A DNA stretch of 64,000 nt from Liolophura sinensis (GCF_032854445.1 NC_088304.1:15947704-16011703), one strand, 5' to 3'. Shown: positions 13,793 to 27,437, counted from the first letter of the stretch. Made by a program: numbers and translations. The notes: generated by a model not told the origin, from the sequence alone.

Positions 13793-14044
13793 GAAGTGAG
13801 CATGTCTTATAATTATGGTGGACGATCGCACAGGGCAGTGTTTTCTGCAATGTAATACATAATGGCTAATTTTTTGTGGAGGGAGTGGGGGGGGGTGCTG
13901 TTAAGAATTCTAAAATTGGCTCCGATTTATTCTCAACTGGCTCAGCCAGCAATATTTGACTGAATGAGCTCTAGTCCCCTCTGGATCATATTCCAGTTTC
14001 CTGGATCCAGTTGTGTTGTGTTTACGTGTAAAGGCTCTAAAACT
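13793..14044 (+). repeat. 252-bp direct repeat, copy 1
   Basis: From GAAGTGAGCATGTC to GGCTCTAAAACT. By eye it is identical to 14632-14886 except that its G run has 9 Gs and the other 12. No coding sequence is recognised in it. Confidence 0.93.
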
Positions 14045-14631
14045 AAACGAGAAACGAAAATATGTTGGTATCAAAATAAACAAGGATGAAAACAAAGGGA
14101 CAAAACTATTTGGAAATACTTCGTTTTCTCTACATGTTAAATAAAAGATTACAGACTATTCGTTTCAAATTAGAGATTGATCAATTTGACCGTTGGTGAG
14201 CACAAGGGAATCAACATAACTGTAAAGGTAAAAATAGGTAAAATAAACATACGTCATAATGTCACGGACGTCCTATGCTAAGCAGAACATTGGGAATTGG
14301 CAGCGCTTGATTCCATTATTTGCCCTATATACATCTCTTCTATCTTATCTTATCGTCTCAGCCCATTGTTTTTGATCCGTAAATCCGTAAAGAGGCAAAG
14401 ACTGTAAGTCGCTTTATCTTTAGAGGTCTTCCAAGGATATGAGGTGAGTATTATGAGACTACAGGCGGTTACAGGCATGCATAACGTACTGTGCTCAGTA
14501 TGTAACCTTACAATGATTAATATGGTTTAGAATTTACATTTACATTTTACATTATAAGATAAACTCTGGACACGTGGGCAATTCCAATGTCTTCATGAAC
14601 CCAAACCGTAGTCGCGCACTAAATAAACACT

Positions 14632-14886
14632 GAAGTGAGCATGTCTTATAATTATGGTGGACGATCGCACAGGGCAGTGTTTTCTGCAATGTAATACATA
14701 ATGGCTAATTTTTTGTGGAGGGAGTGGGGGGGGGGGGTGCTGTTAAGAATTCTAAAATTGGCTCCGATTTATTCTCAACTGGCTCAGCCAGCAATATTTG
14801 ACTGAATGAGCTCTAGTCCCCTCTGGATCATATTCCAGTTTCCTGGATCCAGTTGTGTTGTGTTTACGTGTAAAGGCTCTAAAACT
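14632..14886 (+). repeat. 252-bp direct repeat, copy 2
   Basis: Second copy of 13793-14044, 255 bp because of three more Gs in the poly-G run. It lies 587 bp downstream of copy 1, in the same orientation. Confidence 0.93.
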
Positions 14887-15535
14887 CTCATTCGTATTCT
14901 GTTTCGGCCGAAAATTCAGATCAAAAGTAGGTCATTGCGGTGTGTCAGCTGGGCAAAAAGATAAACGTTAGCAGTCCAGCTTTGACATAACACGTCGCTG
15001 GACGTATAAAACTGTCGGTTTCTCTGACAATCAGGGGTGGTATTTATCGATAGTCCTTAGACTTTAGTCAAAAATTCAAACATAGCTACAATTAAAAGGA
15101 CATGGTCTAGGTAGCATAAAAAGTGCACTCTTAATCTCTACAGCAGAACGAAGTACCAACCCCAGTTTGAGTTTTTTCCTGTTCTGAGTTTGGCTTCTTG
15201 AGCACTTGCGATTCATGACTTGAATTTTAAGTTGCTTGATGAATACGGACCCTGGACAAGCTGAGTCGAAGACGTACACCCTCACCTTTAGTTATGGGAT
15301 GTCTCGTTTTCGTTTAACAACGCACAGATCAGTCATTAAATCTAAATGGCATGATCGAATATTACTTCTGCAAAATATGACCAGGCTTTAAAGAGCAATA
15401 TTCGACCAGTTCATTTACATTTAGGACTAATAATCAAAGATATATCTAACACATAAATAGGTAATTTGTCTACAGATGAAAACTTGGCCCTTTGCCTGTT
15501 GTGATTTGTATTTGCATGTACCTGGTTTGTGTAGT

Positions 15536-15764
15536 ACGTCGTATACAAGAGTATTTAACTTATTTGTCGTCGACCAGCAATTTGGTGGGAGGAAACCGTA
15601 TAGAGCCCCAGGAAACCCCACGACTATCCGCAAGTTGCTGGCTGGTGCAACTGGAGAGAAAGCCAGCATCAGATGGACTTGAACTCACAGCGACTGCATT
15701 TGTGAGAGGTTCCTGGATCTAAGTGCTATACCAGCACGCTAAAAACTCAACCACGGTTGTCCCC
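15536..15764 (-). mobile_element. Old, diverged full-length SINE
   Basis: Recognisable GTCGTATACAAGAGTATTTA, GAAACCCCACGACTATCCGC and GACTTGAACTCACAGCGACT segments in the usual order, with many substitutions. The head lies at the right end, on the minus strand. Confidence 0.8.
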
Positions 15765-17095
15765 GATGGTTATGAGGTTAAAGCTCTGGCTTATTGTAAA
15801 TGTTAGACCAATGACCAGTAAGATCGCTGGTTCGCATAAAGCTCACGCTGCTTCAATTGCAGCCTTATGTCTTGGGGATGTCTCTTAGGTACCTGGAGAA
15901 GGGCTGTGGTTTGTTCTGAGCTCTCCTGTTTCCTCCACTATTTGACTGCTGTCAAAGAAGTGATCAAATTTTAAGCATGGCATTAAATACCAATCAAATA
16001 AAATAAATAAACAACAAAATACAGATTCGAACTCGCAGGCAAATTTTGAAAATTGAAAACAAAATTTGAGCGGATTCAAAGTTTGCACAGCGCATGTCAA
16101 AATCGATATCTTAACGCTGAAAGGTTTGAATTGCTTAAGCACCTTGGTATACGCTAGAAATGTGTTGTTCACTTTAAGTAACGATCGTTTCCTTCAAGGT
16201 CTGATTTGTCGCTTGACTTCACACACTCTCGCGCCAATTACCAGCTCAAATATTTCATTTTTCTATGCCATGGTATGGCCCCCAGTCAGTGAATGCTAAA
16301 AGCTTGCCCGGAACTTCCGGTTTATCTGTCACGGTCAATGCAAGTCATCGGGCTAGCTGACATTTGAATAACAGTCGATCCACTGCACATTATGTATCGT
16401 ATGTTCCAGCCAGACCGTTATTGTTTAACTTCTAATTGGAACGATCTCGGCAAGTCTATTTCTGCAAGTGTTATTCTCAAGGCTTAATCTGCTTCGAGCT
16501 CGATCTACTTGTCTTGTCCACCGGAAGTAGCGTTTCGGTGCCACTGTACGCATGACTACAACCAGACTTTACTCTCGGGGACGACAAATGCCTGGAGTGC
16601 CTTTTCTTCACGCAAGCTCGGGTGTGGTTTGAAGGTCAACGTCATAAAACCTTATAGTAGGGGCATTTATGACTGAGAGAAGCTAACGAGACCTCCTGTC
16701 ATGAGCAAGAAAACTTTCTTAACCATGGTACATAGGCTTTTGAAACGCTCTTCCTTTCCGTTAACTTTGTACTATTTTTCCATCTTTGCTCTGATTTTCT
16801 CTCTGTACTCTGATTGTCTATCTGTAGTCTGATTTTCTATCATTACTATGATGTACAATCCTTAGTCTTATTTTCATACATGGTAATTATAAACCCAATA
16901 AAATTATAATTATTCATGGCATGGAAAATGACAAACAAACATACCAAACCCAAGTTGTTTTTTCCAATCCTCTACAGAGCGACTTCTCAAGAGGAGTGTT
17001 GTTACTGTGTCTCCCTCAGACTTTTGAAGTTATATTTGACTTTTTGAGCCTTAAGGAAGAACGCAATGATTTTGTGATATGTTTATTCAAACACT

Positions 17096-18788
17096 CTTGT
17101 AGAAAGTGTTAAGGCTAGAGAGCATACTCTCCAGTAAGAAATGTTGTGGCTAGAGAGCATACTCTCCAGTAGAAATGTTGCGGTTAGAGAGCATATCTTC
17201 CTGTAGGAAGTGTTGTCGTTAGAGAGCATACCCTCCAATACAAAGTGTTGTGGTTAGAGAACATATTCTCCAGTAGAAAGTGTTGTGGTTAGAGAGCATA
17301 CTCTCCTGTAGGAAATGTTGTGGTTAGAGAGCATACCCTCCTGTAGAAAGTGCTGTGGTTAGAGCACATACTCTCCTGTAGGAAATGTTGTGGTTAGAGA
17401 GCATACCCTCCTGTAGAAAGTCTTGTGGTTAGAGAACATATTCTCCTGTAGAAAGTGTTGTGGTTAGAGAGCATATTCTCCTGTAGGAAATGTTGTGGTT
17501 AGAGAGCATACCCTCCTGTAGAATGTGTTGTGGTTAGAGAACATATTCTCCAGTAGAAAGTGTTGTGGCTAGAGAGCATACCCTCCTGTAGAAAGTCTTG
17601 TGGTTAGAGAACATATTCTCCTGTAGAAAGTGTTGTGGTTAGAGAGCATATTCTCCTGTAGGAAATGTTGTGGTTAGAGAGCATACCCTCCTGTAGAAAG
17701 TGTTGTGGTTAGAGAGCATACCCTCCTGTAGAAAGTGTTGTGGTTAGAGAGAATACCCTCCTGTAGAAAGTGTTGTGGTTAGATAGCATACTCTCCTGTA
17801 GAAAGTGTTGTGGTTAGAGAGCATACTCTCCTGTAGGAAATGTTGTGGTCAGAGAGAATACCCTCCTGTAGAAAGTGCTGTGGTTAGAGAGCATACCCTC
17901 CTGTAGAAAGTGCTGTGGTTAGAGAGCATACCCTCCTGTAGAAAATGTTGTGGATAGAGGATAGAGAGCATATTCTCCTGTAGAAAGTGTTGTTGCTAGA
18001 GAGCATACCCTCCAATAGAAAGTATTGTGGTTAGAGGACATATTCTCCTGTAGAAAGTGTTGTGGATGGAGAGCATACCCTCCTGTAGAAAGTGCCGTGG
18101 TTAGAGAGCATACTCTCCTGTAGAGAGTGTTGTGGATAGAGAGCATACCCTCCTGTAGAAAGTGTTGTGGCTAGAGAGCATACTCTCCTGTAGGAAATGT
18201 TGTGGTTAGAGAGCATACCCTCCTGTAGAAAGTGCCGTGGTTAGAGAACATACTGTCCAGTAGAAAGTGTTGTGGTTAGAGGGCATACCCTCCAATAGAA
18301 AGTGTTGTGGTCAGAGAGCATATTCTCCTGTAGAAAGTGTTGTGGATATAGAGCATACTCTCCAGTAGAAAGTGTTGTGGATAGAGATCGTACCCTCCTG
18401 TAGAAAGTGTTGTGGATAGAGAGCATACTCTCCTGTAGAAAGGGTCGTGGCTAGAGAGCATACCCTCCTGTAGAAAGTCTTGTGGCTAGAGAGCATACCC
18501 TCCTGTAGAAAGTGCTGTGGTTAGAGCACATACTCTCCTGTAGGAAGTGTTGTGGTTAGAGAGCATACCCTCCAATAGAAAGTGTTGTGGTTAGAGAGCA
18601 TATTCTCCTGTAGAAAGTGTTGTGGATAGAGAGCATACTCTCCAGTAGAAAGTGTTGTGGCTAGAGAGCATACCCTCCTGTAGAAAGTGTTGTGGATAGA
18701 GAGTATACCCTCCTGTAGAAAGAGTTGTGGCTAGAGTGCATTCTCTCCTGTAGAAAATGTTATGGATAGAGAGCATTCTCTCCTGTGG
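17096..18788. repeat. Satellite-like array of a 35-bp unit, about 48 copies
   Basis: The unit is close to GTGTTGTGGTTAGAGAGCAT followed by ACCCTCCTGTAGAAA. Variation is mostly at a few set positions (TACCC, TACTC or TATTC; CCTGTAG or CCAGTAG; GGTTAG, GGATAG or GGCTAG). One unit near 17950 carries an extra ATAGAGG. Because 35 is not a multiple of 3 and the minus strand lacks stops, long minus-strand frames run through it with a 35-residue period. I regard these as non-coding. Confidence 0.97.
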
Positions 18789-19539
18789 TTAAAATGAAAC
18801 AGAAACACGTGATGCGTTTGGCGGAGAAAACATAAAAGTTATGTTAACTTCAGATAATAGAGTGTGAAAGTTGTCTTTATATTTGAGAGAGGAAAGTAAA
18901 ATAAGTTTTACAATAAAATCACCACGGGGCACATATTTTCTTTGGATAATAATGTTCTAACTGAGAATATAACACTTATTTAATAAATTTATTTGTGCTG
19001 AAAGTTTGTCTCTTCACTTTGCAAATGTGTTCATCCAGAATTTTGATCACATTTATGTTTTTAACATTTTCATAAATATTATCATAATTCAGATTAAATG
19101 CATGCAAGTACCATTTTCTATTATGGGCGATATCTAAACATTACATTATTTTTGTTGGGGGGGGAGGGGGGTGGCTTTAAAGAATTAGTAGTAGTAGACC
19201 AAGTTTGACAGATAAGTTATTTTGTAGAAGATGGTGTTACATATTGCAGTGACACCGGAAGTTGCGTAATTTCAGAGATATTAGCTGAGGAGCACATGAT
19301 GGCATACACATTGATTTAATGTAGACGATATCAACTGTCTAAATTACCAGATAACCCTTGCATAACAAAACCAATCCCAATAATGGATTTTTATTCGATA
19401 TTAAATTCACCAGATTTGTCGCAGGTGTTGTGTCACTCGTTGTCGTCACATTCACTCGTAATATTTATAATATTTGTCCTAATATTTGTATTCCTGCATA
19501 AATGTTGGTGGACTATTAGCATCCCCGAAGCCTGACTCA

Positions 19540-19835
19540 TTTGCATTGTTTTAATGTGATTGTATGTTAAATTTGATAACACAGCATCTTGAGTTATTTT
19601 AGACCTCTAAAATGTTGCAATCAACACCGCCGCATTTTTTGTGTTTATCTAATTCTGCTTAGCTATGGGGCAAGTGCTGCGTAATTTGCTACTGCTTAAG
19701 CTTTTACATGAAAAGTGAGAATAAAACCCAGGCTGAGGTAAATTGACATGAGGCCGTGTTTCACCGGTCACGTGTGACCATTTGCAAGTTATCACACTGT
19801 CGTTGCTGTTCTGGTTTTACTTTCTATGATATAAG
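19540..19835 (+). repeat. Foldback-family repeat arm, well preserved
   Basis: Shows ACACAGCATCTTGAGTTATT, AATTCTGCTTAGCTATGG, GAGAATAAAACCCAGG, GAGGTAAATTGACATGAGGC, CACGTGTGACCATTTGC and GTCGTTGCTGTTCTGGTTTT. A good reference copy for the family. Confidence 0.8.
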
Positions 19836-21489
19836 TCTTGTATTATATATATAACGTAAACATAAACGTATACACTTGCTCTTAAATAACATGTTCTACT
19901 GTACATGTTTCAGTATCTCATTAGCCGTTGACTATAAACTTATTTCACAGTATTCTCACAACAGAAAAACAGAGAAATAAAAACACCGTAAGTCTTCTTC
20001 CTGTGAAGTACGAAGAACATAACCTTAGTGCACATTGGGTGTAATTATTCACCTCTCGTTTGAACACCATGTTCTTTACACAGAATGAGTGGTGATATAG
20101 TAACAATGTGTGGTTGAGATGAATGTTGATATGGCTTGAAATTCGTTAGAGATGACATGCTTTCCACGGATACGTACATGTACAGATTCACCTAAATCGT
20201 GTGGAATATTCTGGAATCAAATACTAAGTAACTGATCAGCCAATTCAGTAATCCATATTGGTATTCCAGGACAGCGTTTGGTTTTGATTACTCAAGGCTG
20301 ACACTTCCCTCATAGTTTTTACAACATAATTTCTGCCTTAAAGTCTACCAAAAGTTAACAATATCTAGGCAAATATCAGTCTGACCTTTTGTGATGACCT
20401 CTGTCTCAACAAGCTCATATGTCATGATCACAAACGGTCGATACAACAGAAAGATGGGAACTGTCCGGTTTTCCGGAACTCGTCCATTGCAGTGATTTAT
20501 GAAGGACGTTGATGCCCGATAGGCTTTTGATCAAACCATCCTGTAATTAACTGTAATGTAAGCCACTCTCTTACCTGAAACAATTCTGGATACATTTGCT
20601 TGAGGTGGGGCCAATTAAAATGTGGGTTAATGTCTACCTGGGATGGCGTGTAAGGCCCTCCATGGCTTATTCTGATATCCGATGCCCTTTCTTGTCCAGT
20701 GCCTGTCTTTCGGGTCACCGCTCAGTGTTTTGGGATCAATGGTCTCAAAGTCATCTCAGCGGGACCACAGCCATAAGTGGTGGGCCCGGACCAAAGCCTC
20801 GAGTAGGTATTGTTTGGTAATCTACGCAGCCTTTTAGGTTTACAAGCGACACCGTCGCCCGTGCATTTCAAAATAATCAGCTGTGGTGAACCCTCAAGGC
20901 TCAGGGACCAGGATCGATTCCACAACGCCGTTTATGACTCAAAATTTAAAAACTCTTTACGATGTCTAGTTTCTGGTATTGTCTTATGACAGCGTTGATG
21001 AATTGAATTAATATAGCCCATAAATAAGCTTTAAGAACGTATTTCAAACTTTGACTCAAGTCAGAATGGCTTTGAGGAATCGCCCCCCCCCCCCCCAATC
21101 AACAAAGCAATTTTTTTACTGACATCAAAAGCTCAATATAATACGCAAGTTATGGTCTCAGGGATTCACGATATTTATCTTAACATGACACTTGTTAAAT
21201 TCTCCCAATTTTAACTCCTATGATATACAAATAAGAGTTTAAATCATATTTTAAAATATGTAATTGAGCCAAAGCCGGCCTTCTGGAGTCAACCACATTC
21301 TGTGATTTGTGATGTGATTTCGTCGAACAATGCACGCACATTGCACTTGGGCGAGATATTGCGCGGTGGTATTGTCATTTGCTTCGGTAATACACATGGA
21401 TGTTCCTAGATGTTTTCTTATAAAACTTTTATTTGTGACGAATTCTTGCATACGGTGTAAAGCACCTAACAAATAAATCAGTTGTGTGC

Positions 21490-21680
21490 CGTCATTCTTT
21501 TTTCCGTATTCTGCATAAGTCATGGTGCTAGGGAGCGTATGAACTGCTGCTATTGAAGTATGTACATGAACAGTAAGCATAAAACCCTAACACAGGTAAA
21601 TTGACAAGACACCGCATGTCACCGGTTACTTGTAACCATTTGCCAACAATCAGACTTTCTATACTGTAGTCTTCTATATT
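21490..21680 (+). repeat. Foldback-family repeat arm
   Basis: Shares TTCTGCATAAGTCATGGTGC, ACATGAACAGTAAGCATAAA, ACAGGTAAATTGACAAGACA and GTAACCATTTGCCAACAATC. Confidence 0.7.
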
Positions 21681-23329
21681 AAGTCAGTAACGTGTAGATT
21701 GTAATTAAGTTTGAAGAGGATAACATCTGGGGGGCACGTAGCTTCGCACAAAACTAGTTTAAAAATCTATTTCTATTCTTATCTTCGACTTATCCGTGAA
21801 GGACAATATTTGAGGATCTTTCTGTTAAGACGAAAGGAACACAACACGCAAATTCGTCAATAGGATATACGTCAGCTGCCTGATTCTAACTTGCACGTGA
21901 CATGTGAGCCATTTTCTCAGGCGTCTTTAGCAACAGAATACACTTGTTGTAAAACAAAAAGGCGCCACAGAAAACTGCTCTAATTATCGATGTTTTTTAG
22001 TATTACAAATCGTATAAAACAGAAACGATAGGTGCAATAGGAAACCAAATCAGAAGACCGTGTGATCAGGAGCTGGGTTAAACTCAACACTTAAGCTTAC
22101 TGTACTGATCTTGACCATTATGCGAGACAAACAACAGATTATGTCGCTTCAACATTTTCGTTGGTACTGATAAGAAGTTCGCACAATTTTAAGTCACTTG
22201 ATAAAACCATGTGATCTTTCCCTGAGATTACCTTTAGATCGGCTACCCGGAAATGAGCTTAAAGTCTGGTGCGTAATAGATCTGGGTGAATACCAGAATC
22301 TTATTGGGCGAGAAACACGAGCAGTTTGCGTTAGTTAGAATCTTGGAGACGTGATTAGCTGTGTTGCCATCTACAGAAGCCACTATTTGGAATGTCCGGA
22401 TTATTGTGCCTGAACTTTACTGGGTTCTTGACAATCGTTTAAATATCAATTGGTTGGGGTAATGGAGGATAGAAAAAAGTCAGTGGAAACGCTATACAAA
22501 GCAAACTAAAAGAATCTCACCAATCGATAGCCAGCCGATTAAACGATCATTAAGTGACTGGGCCCTTAGAAAAGCAATTGCTTAAAATTGGTGCACTGGT
22601 GAGTGCCACCTAGCGCGGTCAGCCGCGATTAAAACCTCTGCTCGTCTCAGTGACATGCGACACTGACCTTTTTTGGGACAACATTGTCGTCGCTCCACTG
22701 ACCTGAGATTAATGAAGAGCAACACGCCAAATCTAGGAACCGCTTTCCGTCCAAAAAATTGGGTCAGGTTTTCCAGACGGACCAAAGGAAATTGTCACTA
22801 TGGCTGAAGTTGGAAAGGCGATCTTATTTGCTTAAGAAAAGAGACAATGTCCTTCGGGGAAAGGGCTTTGGTTAGAAACGTGTTTACATGCTTCGAAGAG
22901 CAGTGTCCAAAAGACAAGTCATTTGTGTCCATGAAAAACCGCCATAGGAAAACAAGTAAATGCTTATGCAAAGTTAGCTTATCAATCATAGTTGTTTTGT
23001 TTTTTTAATGCTAAACGAACTGTAATATTACATATGGCCATAGATATAGACATACACGTCAGTGGAACGTCACATAGTTTATCGACATGCTATTGCACTG
23101 ACGCTTTCTCATTTCGCCATGTCGGCTAACAGCTGCTCTTTCCAAGCACCTGCCAAGAGTCTTGTGATGCATTAAGTGGTGCAGTATGCGTACGGAATTG
23201 AATTCCCTTTTTTCATTCAATACGCACGTTTTGAATAAGATGAAACATTTCCTTGTATATCGTTGTCAAATTCTCTCTATCCTAATCATCAATGCTTTCC
23301 AAGCTTAAAATGGTTCTTCAGAGTTTAGG

Positions 23330-23475
23330 TCTCCGGAATGGCAGGCGTTAGGTCTTCGGCAGGTCATGCGTTAGCTTTCCTGGGGGTCAGGCGTTAGACC
23401 TTAGGAAGATCAGTCGTTAGGTCTTCGAAAGGTCAGGCGATAGGTCGCCGGAAGGTCAGGCGGTAGGTCTCGTTG
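23330..23475. repeat. Degenerate ~22-bp tandem repeat
   Basis: About seven units resembling GTTAGGTCTTCGGAAGGTC plus AGGC, with substitutions. The sequence is richer in G than its surroundings. Confidence 0.75.
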
Positions 23476-26331
23476 AATCTACGTGTGGCCACGCATTGAG
23501 TCTCTCTTTGGCCTTCCCTGTTGACAACTTCTCACAATTAACCAAATTAATTTACTACTTATATATTGTATCTTACATGTTACCATCTTACCATGTATAC
23601 GAATGTTACGACATCTGCATACGGTAGTAATGCGTTGAGTCTTCGAATTTAGTGTTCGCATGAAACTAAGACAGTTAAATTGAAAAAGCTACATGTAGAT
23701 CTTTGAGCGCTGCGAAATAGCTTTCAACTTTCCGCATCCCGATGACACATAAATCGATTGCCGTAAATCCTCTTTAATGTTTTAGCCACGGACACTTTTC
23801 CAAGATAATTTTTCTTGAGAAAGTTCCCCATCCGAAGAGAAGTACAAAACCATCTGAGATCGAGGACCGGAAATATTGCTGACATTGTTAGAGTTGATTT
23901 GACGTGAGCTTCATCGCTGATCTACTTGCCTCGTCTACCGGAAGTGCCCAATCTGCGCATGAGAGCTGCTCACCGCCGGTAGTGGGTAGGTCAGGGGATG
24001 GAATTCCTCTCATCACGCCATGTCACCTTGGGATAGCGTCGCAAAATCGGGCTAGTATAGCTGGAACTGGGTTAGTGGAGTGGATGTTGGCCGGAATACT
24101 TCCTTTCCGCCTTTTCGTGCTGCCCTCTGGCGGAGCTGGTCTGTGCTCACACCGAGCGTTGTGATGTATGATGGTCGTTACGGGTTTTCAACTCACAAGC
24201 CTGTCATGATGATCCTATTTGGGCGAAGAAACCTCGACGACCCTGCTTTTTATGCACTTCTTTTATCGGCGACTTCTGCCACTATACTACTCGCCGCGTT
24301 GTTCCAGCCGTCTTATTACACTCTGTCGCTGTTTAAGTCACCCGCCTATCTATCAGACCCAGTACTTAGCCGCACAGCCACATATCATCCTTCAGACGTG
24401 CAATACAACCAAATGACTCATTCCAGCCATTCCGGTTTTTTCCTCACAAACTGCGCTGTTTCGTAAATGTGGCGAACTACCTGAGACATCCTTACGTACG
24501 TCATAAAAGATCATACATCCTGATAAATATGTTAAATAAAATATGTCTGCTCGTATTCTCTACCCACAGTTATCGATCCTTTAACATGTGTATTGTATTG
24601 GAGAAACTTGTAACCCAAGCATTGTTTGGTTGTCCTTGGCGTCAAAAGCTTGTATAGAAGCAAACCGTACCGAACAGTAATGAAAGCTTTTGGAATGCCA
24701 ACAAGCACGATTTTTTTGGTATCAGGCTAACTGAAAGCATAAGATCGGGTATTTTCATATCATCCGTAAACCAAGGAGGGACGCACAAGCACGACAAGCA
24801 CGAGGCAAATGTCAATTATTAACAGTAAATGCGACATTGAGAGCCTATGTGAAATAACACTGGTTAAAGATCAAAGATTTCCTTCTTTTCAACGATGTCA
24901 GTATGAAATTCGTTTCAAGAGATCCATAACACATTTAAATGCAAACCCCTTAAACCTTTTATTTAGGTGAGATTTAAATTACCTTTTTTCCCTGTAGTTT
25001 ATGAGCACTATATGATATAACACAGTGACTTCCTGATAAGCTCTAACAATCATTTAGGGAGCAAGTGGGAGCATCTGCGCACTCGATATCTGTCTATAAA
25101 TGTGTTGTATGGATTCAAAGGAAACTTAAAATGAAGACGTGTAATGCTGTATCTTGGATTCATTAAGTACTTTATGAAACAAACGCTGAGCTCACGAAGT
25201 AAATGAAGATGGGCTGTCGCACGCTTGACGCATCTTTCCCTTCACGAAAAGGCCGCTGGTTTATCCTTAACCACAAGGCGGCATGGATACCCCCTTATCC
25301 AAAGCCCAGGGTCTGTGTCCTTTAACCTCGTTAGCCTTTCCAGGTAACTGGTGAAATGTTGTTGTTGTTCGTTCTGGCTCTGATTTCAACCATGAACTCA
25401 TTTACTATAATAGAGGTTAATTAATTTTAATAACAACATAATGCACGCATTCAGTAAACCAAAAATATATCCACTGAAATTCCAACCCCAGGCACAAAGT
25501 TGACTCCGAATTATCATACTCTAATGGAAAACCTGCAAACGCCTTTAAGACAGCGATCCAAAGCTACAAGTATGCATTCCTTGATTTTCTCCTGTATTCC
25601 GTCACATCTTAACCTGTCTGAGTACTGCCTAAAATATTTAGGCAGTACAAAAGCACTACAGCTTTACAACAGAAGACTATGTCTGTACTGCGATTAGGAC
25701 CTATTAGGACCGAGAAATCTTCCATTAACCATGGTAGCACTTGGCACGTGTATTCAAACACTAATTTCATCAAGACATACCGAGAGGAATTATGATTCTA
25801 CTCAGTATGAACTTGTGGAATTTTCGATAATCTCTGCTTTAAATTACGATGTGTTTTCGACAAATAAATCAACCTGCTATTAATGTTACGTGGTTATCAA
25901 TACTGGCCCCTCGTCATTGACCTATGAAATACAGACACTTTGGAGTAGTTTGTTTCAATAAGTGAGTCTTATATGACAATTAAGATTCTCTTTGCCTTTC
26001 ACGATCTGGCGCAATCAGCCCTGTGATTGTTGTTTGATTAGGTCTGGGGTTTTTTCTCGGACCTCACTGAAAGCCACGTTCCTTGCAGACAGTCCGGAAA
26101 ATACGGTGTAGCGTTTACGAGGCTATCGGCTCTAGAGCCCAGCTTACGGATCGATCAAGTCAGGGCGATAGTGTAGTGACACTCCAGTGATCTTCCCGCA
26201 ATTACAGAAAACGTCTTGCCGCTCAATAAAAGTTAAGCACTGCACTACTACAATTACCACCGTATCCGCTTATGACGAATAAGTGGCAGGTCTTTAAAAA
26301 AAAATCTTTATTTATTGTGCCTAAAGATATT

Positions 26332-26492
26332 GCAGGTTCGCAACCTGCGGATGGTGTTGGGTTTCTCAAAAGGCTGTGCCCGGTTTCCTCCGATCATAAT
26401 GTTGGCCGCCGTCGTATAAGTGAAATAGTCTTCATTTCGGAGTAAAACACCACTCAAAAGAATAAATAAATAAATATATAAATAAATAAATA
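26332..26492 (+). mobile_element. 5'-truncated SINE
   Basis: Plus-strand copy running from the CAACCTGCGGATGG segment through GTTGGCCGCCGTCGTATAAG to an (AAAT)n tail. The tRNA-like head is absent. Confidence 0.82.
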
Positions 26493-27437
26493 TTGTAGGC
26501 CTAGTTTTGGCCAACCTATCTAGGGTAAAATGACGTAAGCTTCTGGAAAATCAGCCAAATTAAATGGCTATATTGATTTCGAAAGGGAAGATGTTTTTTT
26601 CTAGCTAGTTACTAGTTAATTAGTTACACAAATGTCAATAATTTTTACACCTAGATTTGGAAATATAACGAGACCTAAAATAACCGTGTGATGTGTTAGT
26701 TGTAATAAGTTGGTGGCGACAAATTTTTATCAAATGCGTAGAAAAATGGATGATATGTGCTAATTATCTCAGTTTTATGTCAGTGTGTCAACTTACCCGA
26801 AAATGATAGGCTCGGCTTTGGTTTACTTGCATATTTATGTATTTCTCTAAACATTATTGCCTGTTTCATTTGCACAAAGTCAAAGATGTTGGTAGCAATA
26901 CCCTATACATGATAAACTATAACAAAGGATCAAAAGAGTAGGTCTTGTGTAGTCGTAATGAACATGGCAGACGCTGGTAACTGGCTTTGAACTGCTGCCC
27001 TTCACCCAAAAATTTCACCAACAACTGGTTCTCAGTAACTTCTCTACTTTACTGGTCATGTGTCAAATGGTAAGGGAATGCCCCTAAACGTGAACGTGCA
27101 TTACTTTGGTGAAGAGAATTGAGGTGGAAATCAGGTCTACTTAACATTGATTCTTGTTTAAACCCTGGGGCCCGTTAGCGACACGCTCTCGATTAACAAG
27201 TACTGTTCGCATACAAGTACTTCATTTATCATCATATGACCCTAAAATCTGAGAACAGGGCTCGTTTCTAGGTCCCCGTTTGAAATGACTGTGGGCTACA
27301 ATACAACATCATCTGTGGATGAGTGGACTGGCCATTTTTGTTACCATAGGCTCGACATTCAGTTATGCCGCTAAATAGTCAGTGGTAAGACACCTATGAA
27401 CAGTCGAAGCCTTATCCGTTCGTTTACGAATTATTTG

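Larger units (their letters stand above)
19836..27437. other. No supported gene; repeats only
   Basis: Apart from the repeats listed separately there is a C run near 21083-21096 and a perfect hairpin at 25622-25648 (12-bp arms GTACTGCCTAAA, loop ATA). A weak minus-strand exon candidate ends at 20575. I see nothing else. Confidence 0.55.

Noticed and set aside
13793-14886. TRIM/LTR element with 252-bp terminal repeats
   Set aside because: The repeats do not begin TG and end CA, no primer-binding site or flanking duplication is seen, and there is no coding internal part.
17919-18776. Several minus-strand frames of 61-75 codons (LSTGEYALYPQHF-like repeats) over the 35-bp array
   Set aside because: They arise because the repeat unit lacks stops on that strand in every frame. 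No start, splice or codon signal sets one frame apart.
17096-18788. Regular array resembling a CRISPR
   Set aside because: Units follow each other directly with no unique spacers, and the genome is eukaryotic.
24080-24466. 128-codon plus-strand frame
   Set aside because: It does not resemble a known family, and an overlapping frame is open for similar length nearby.
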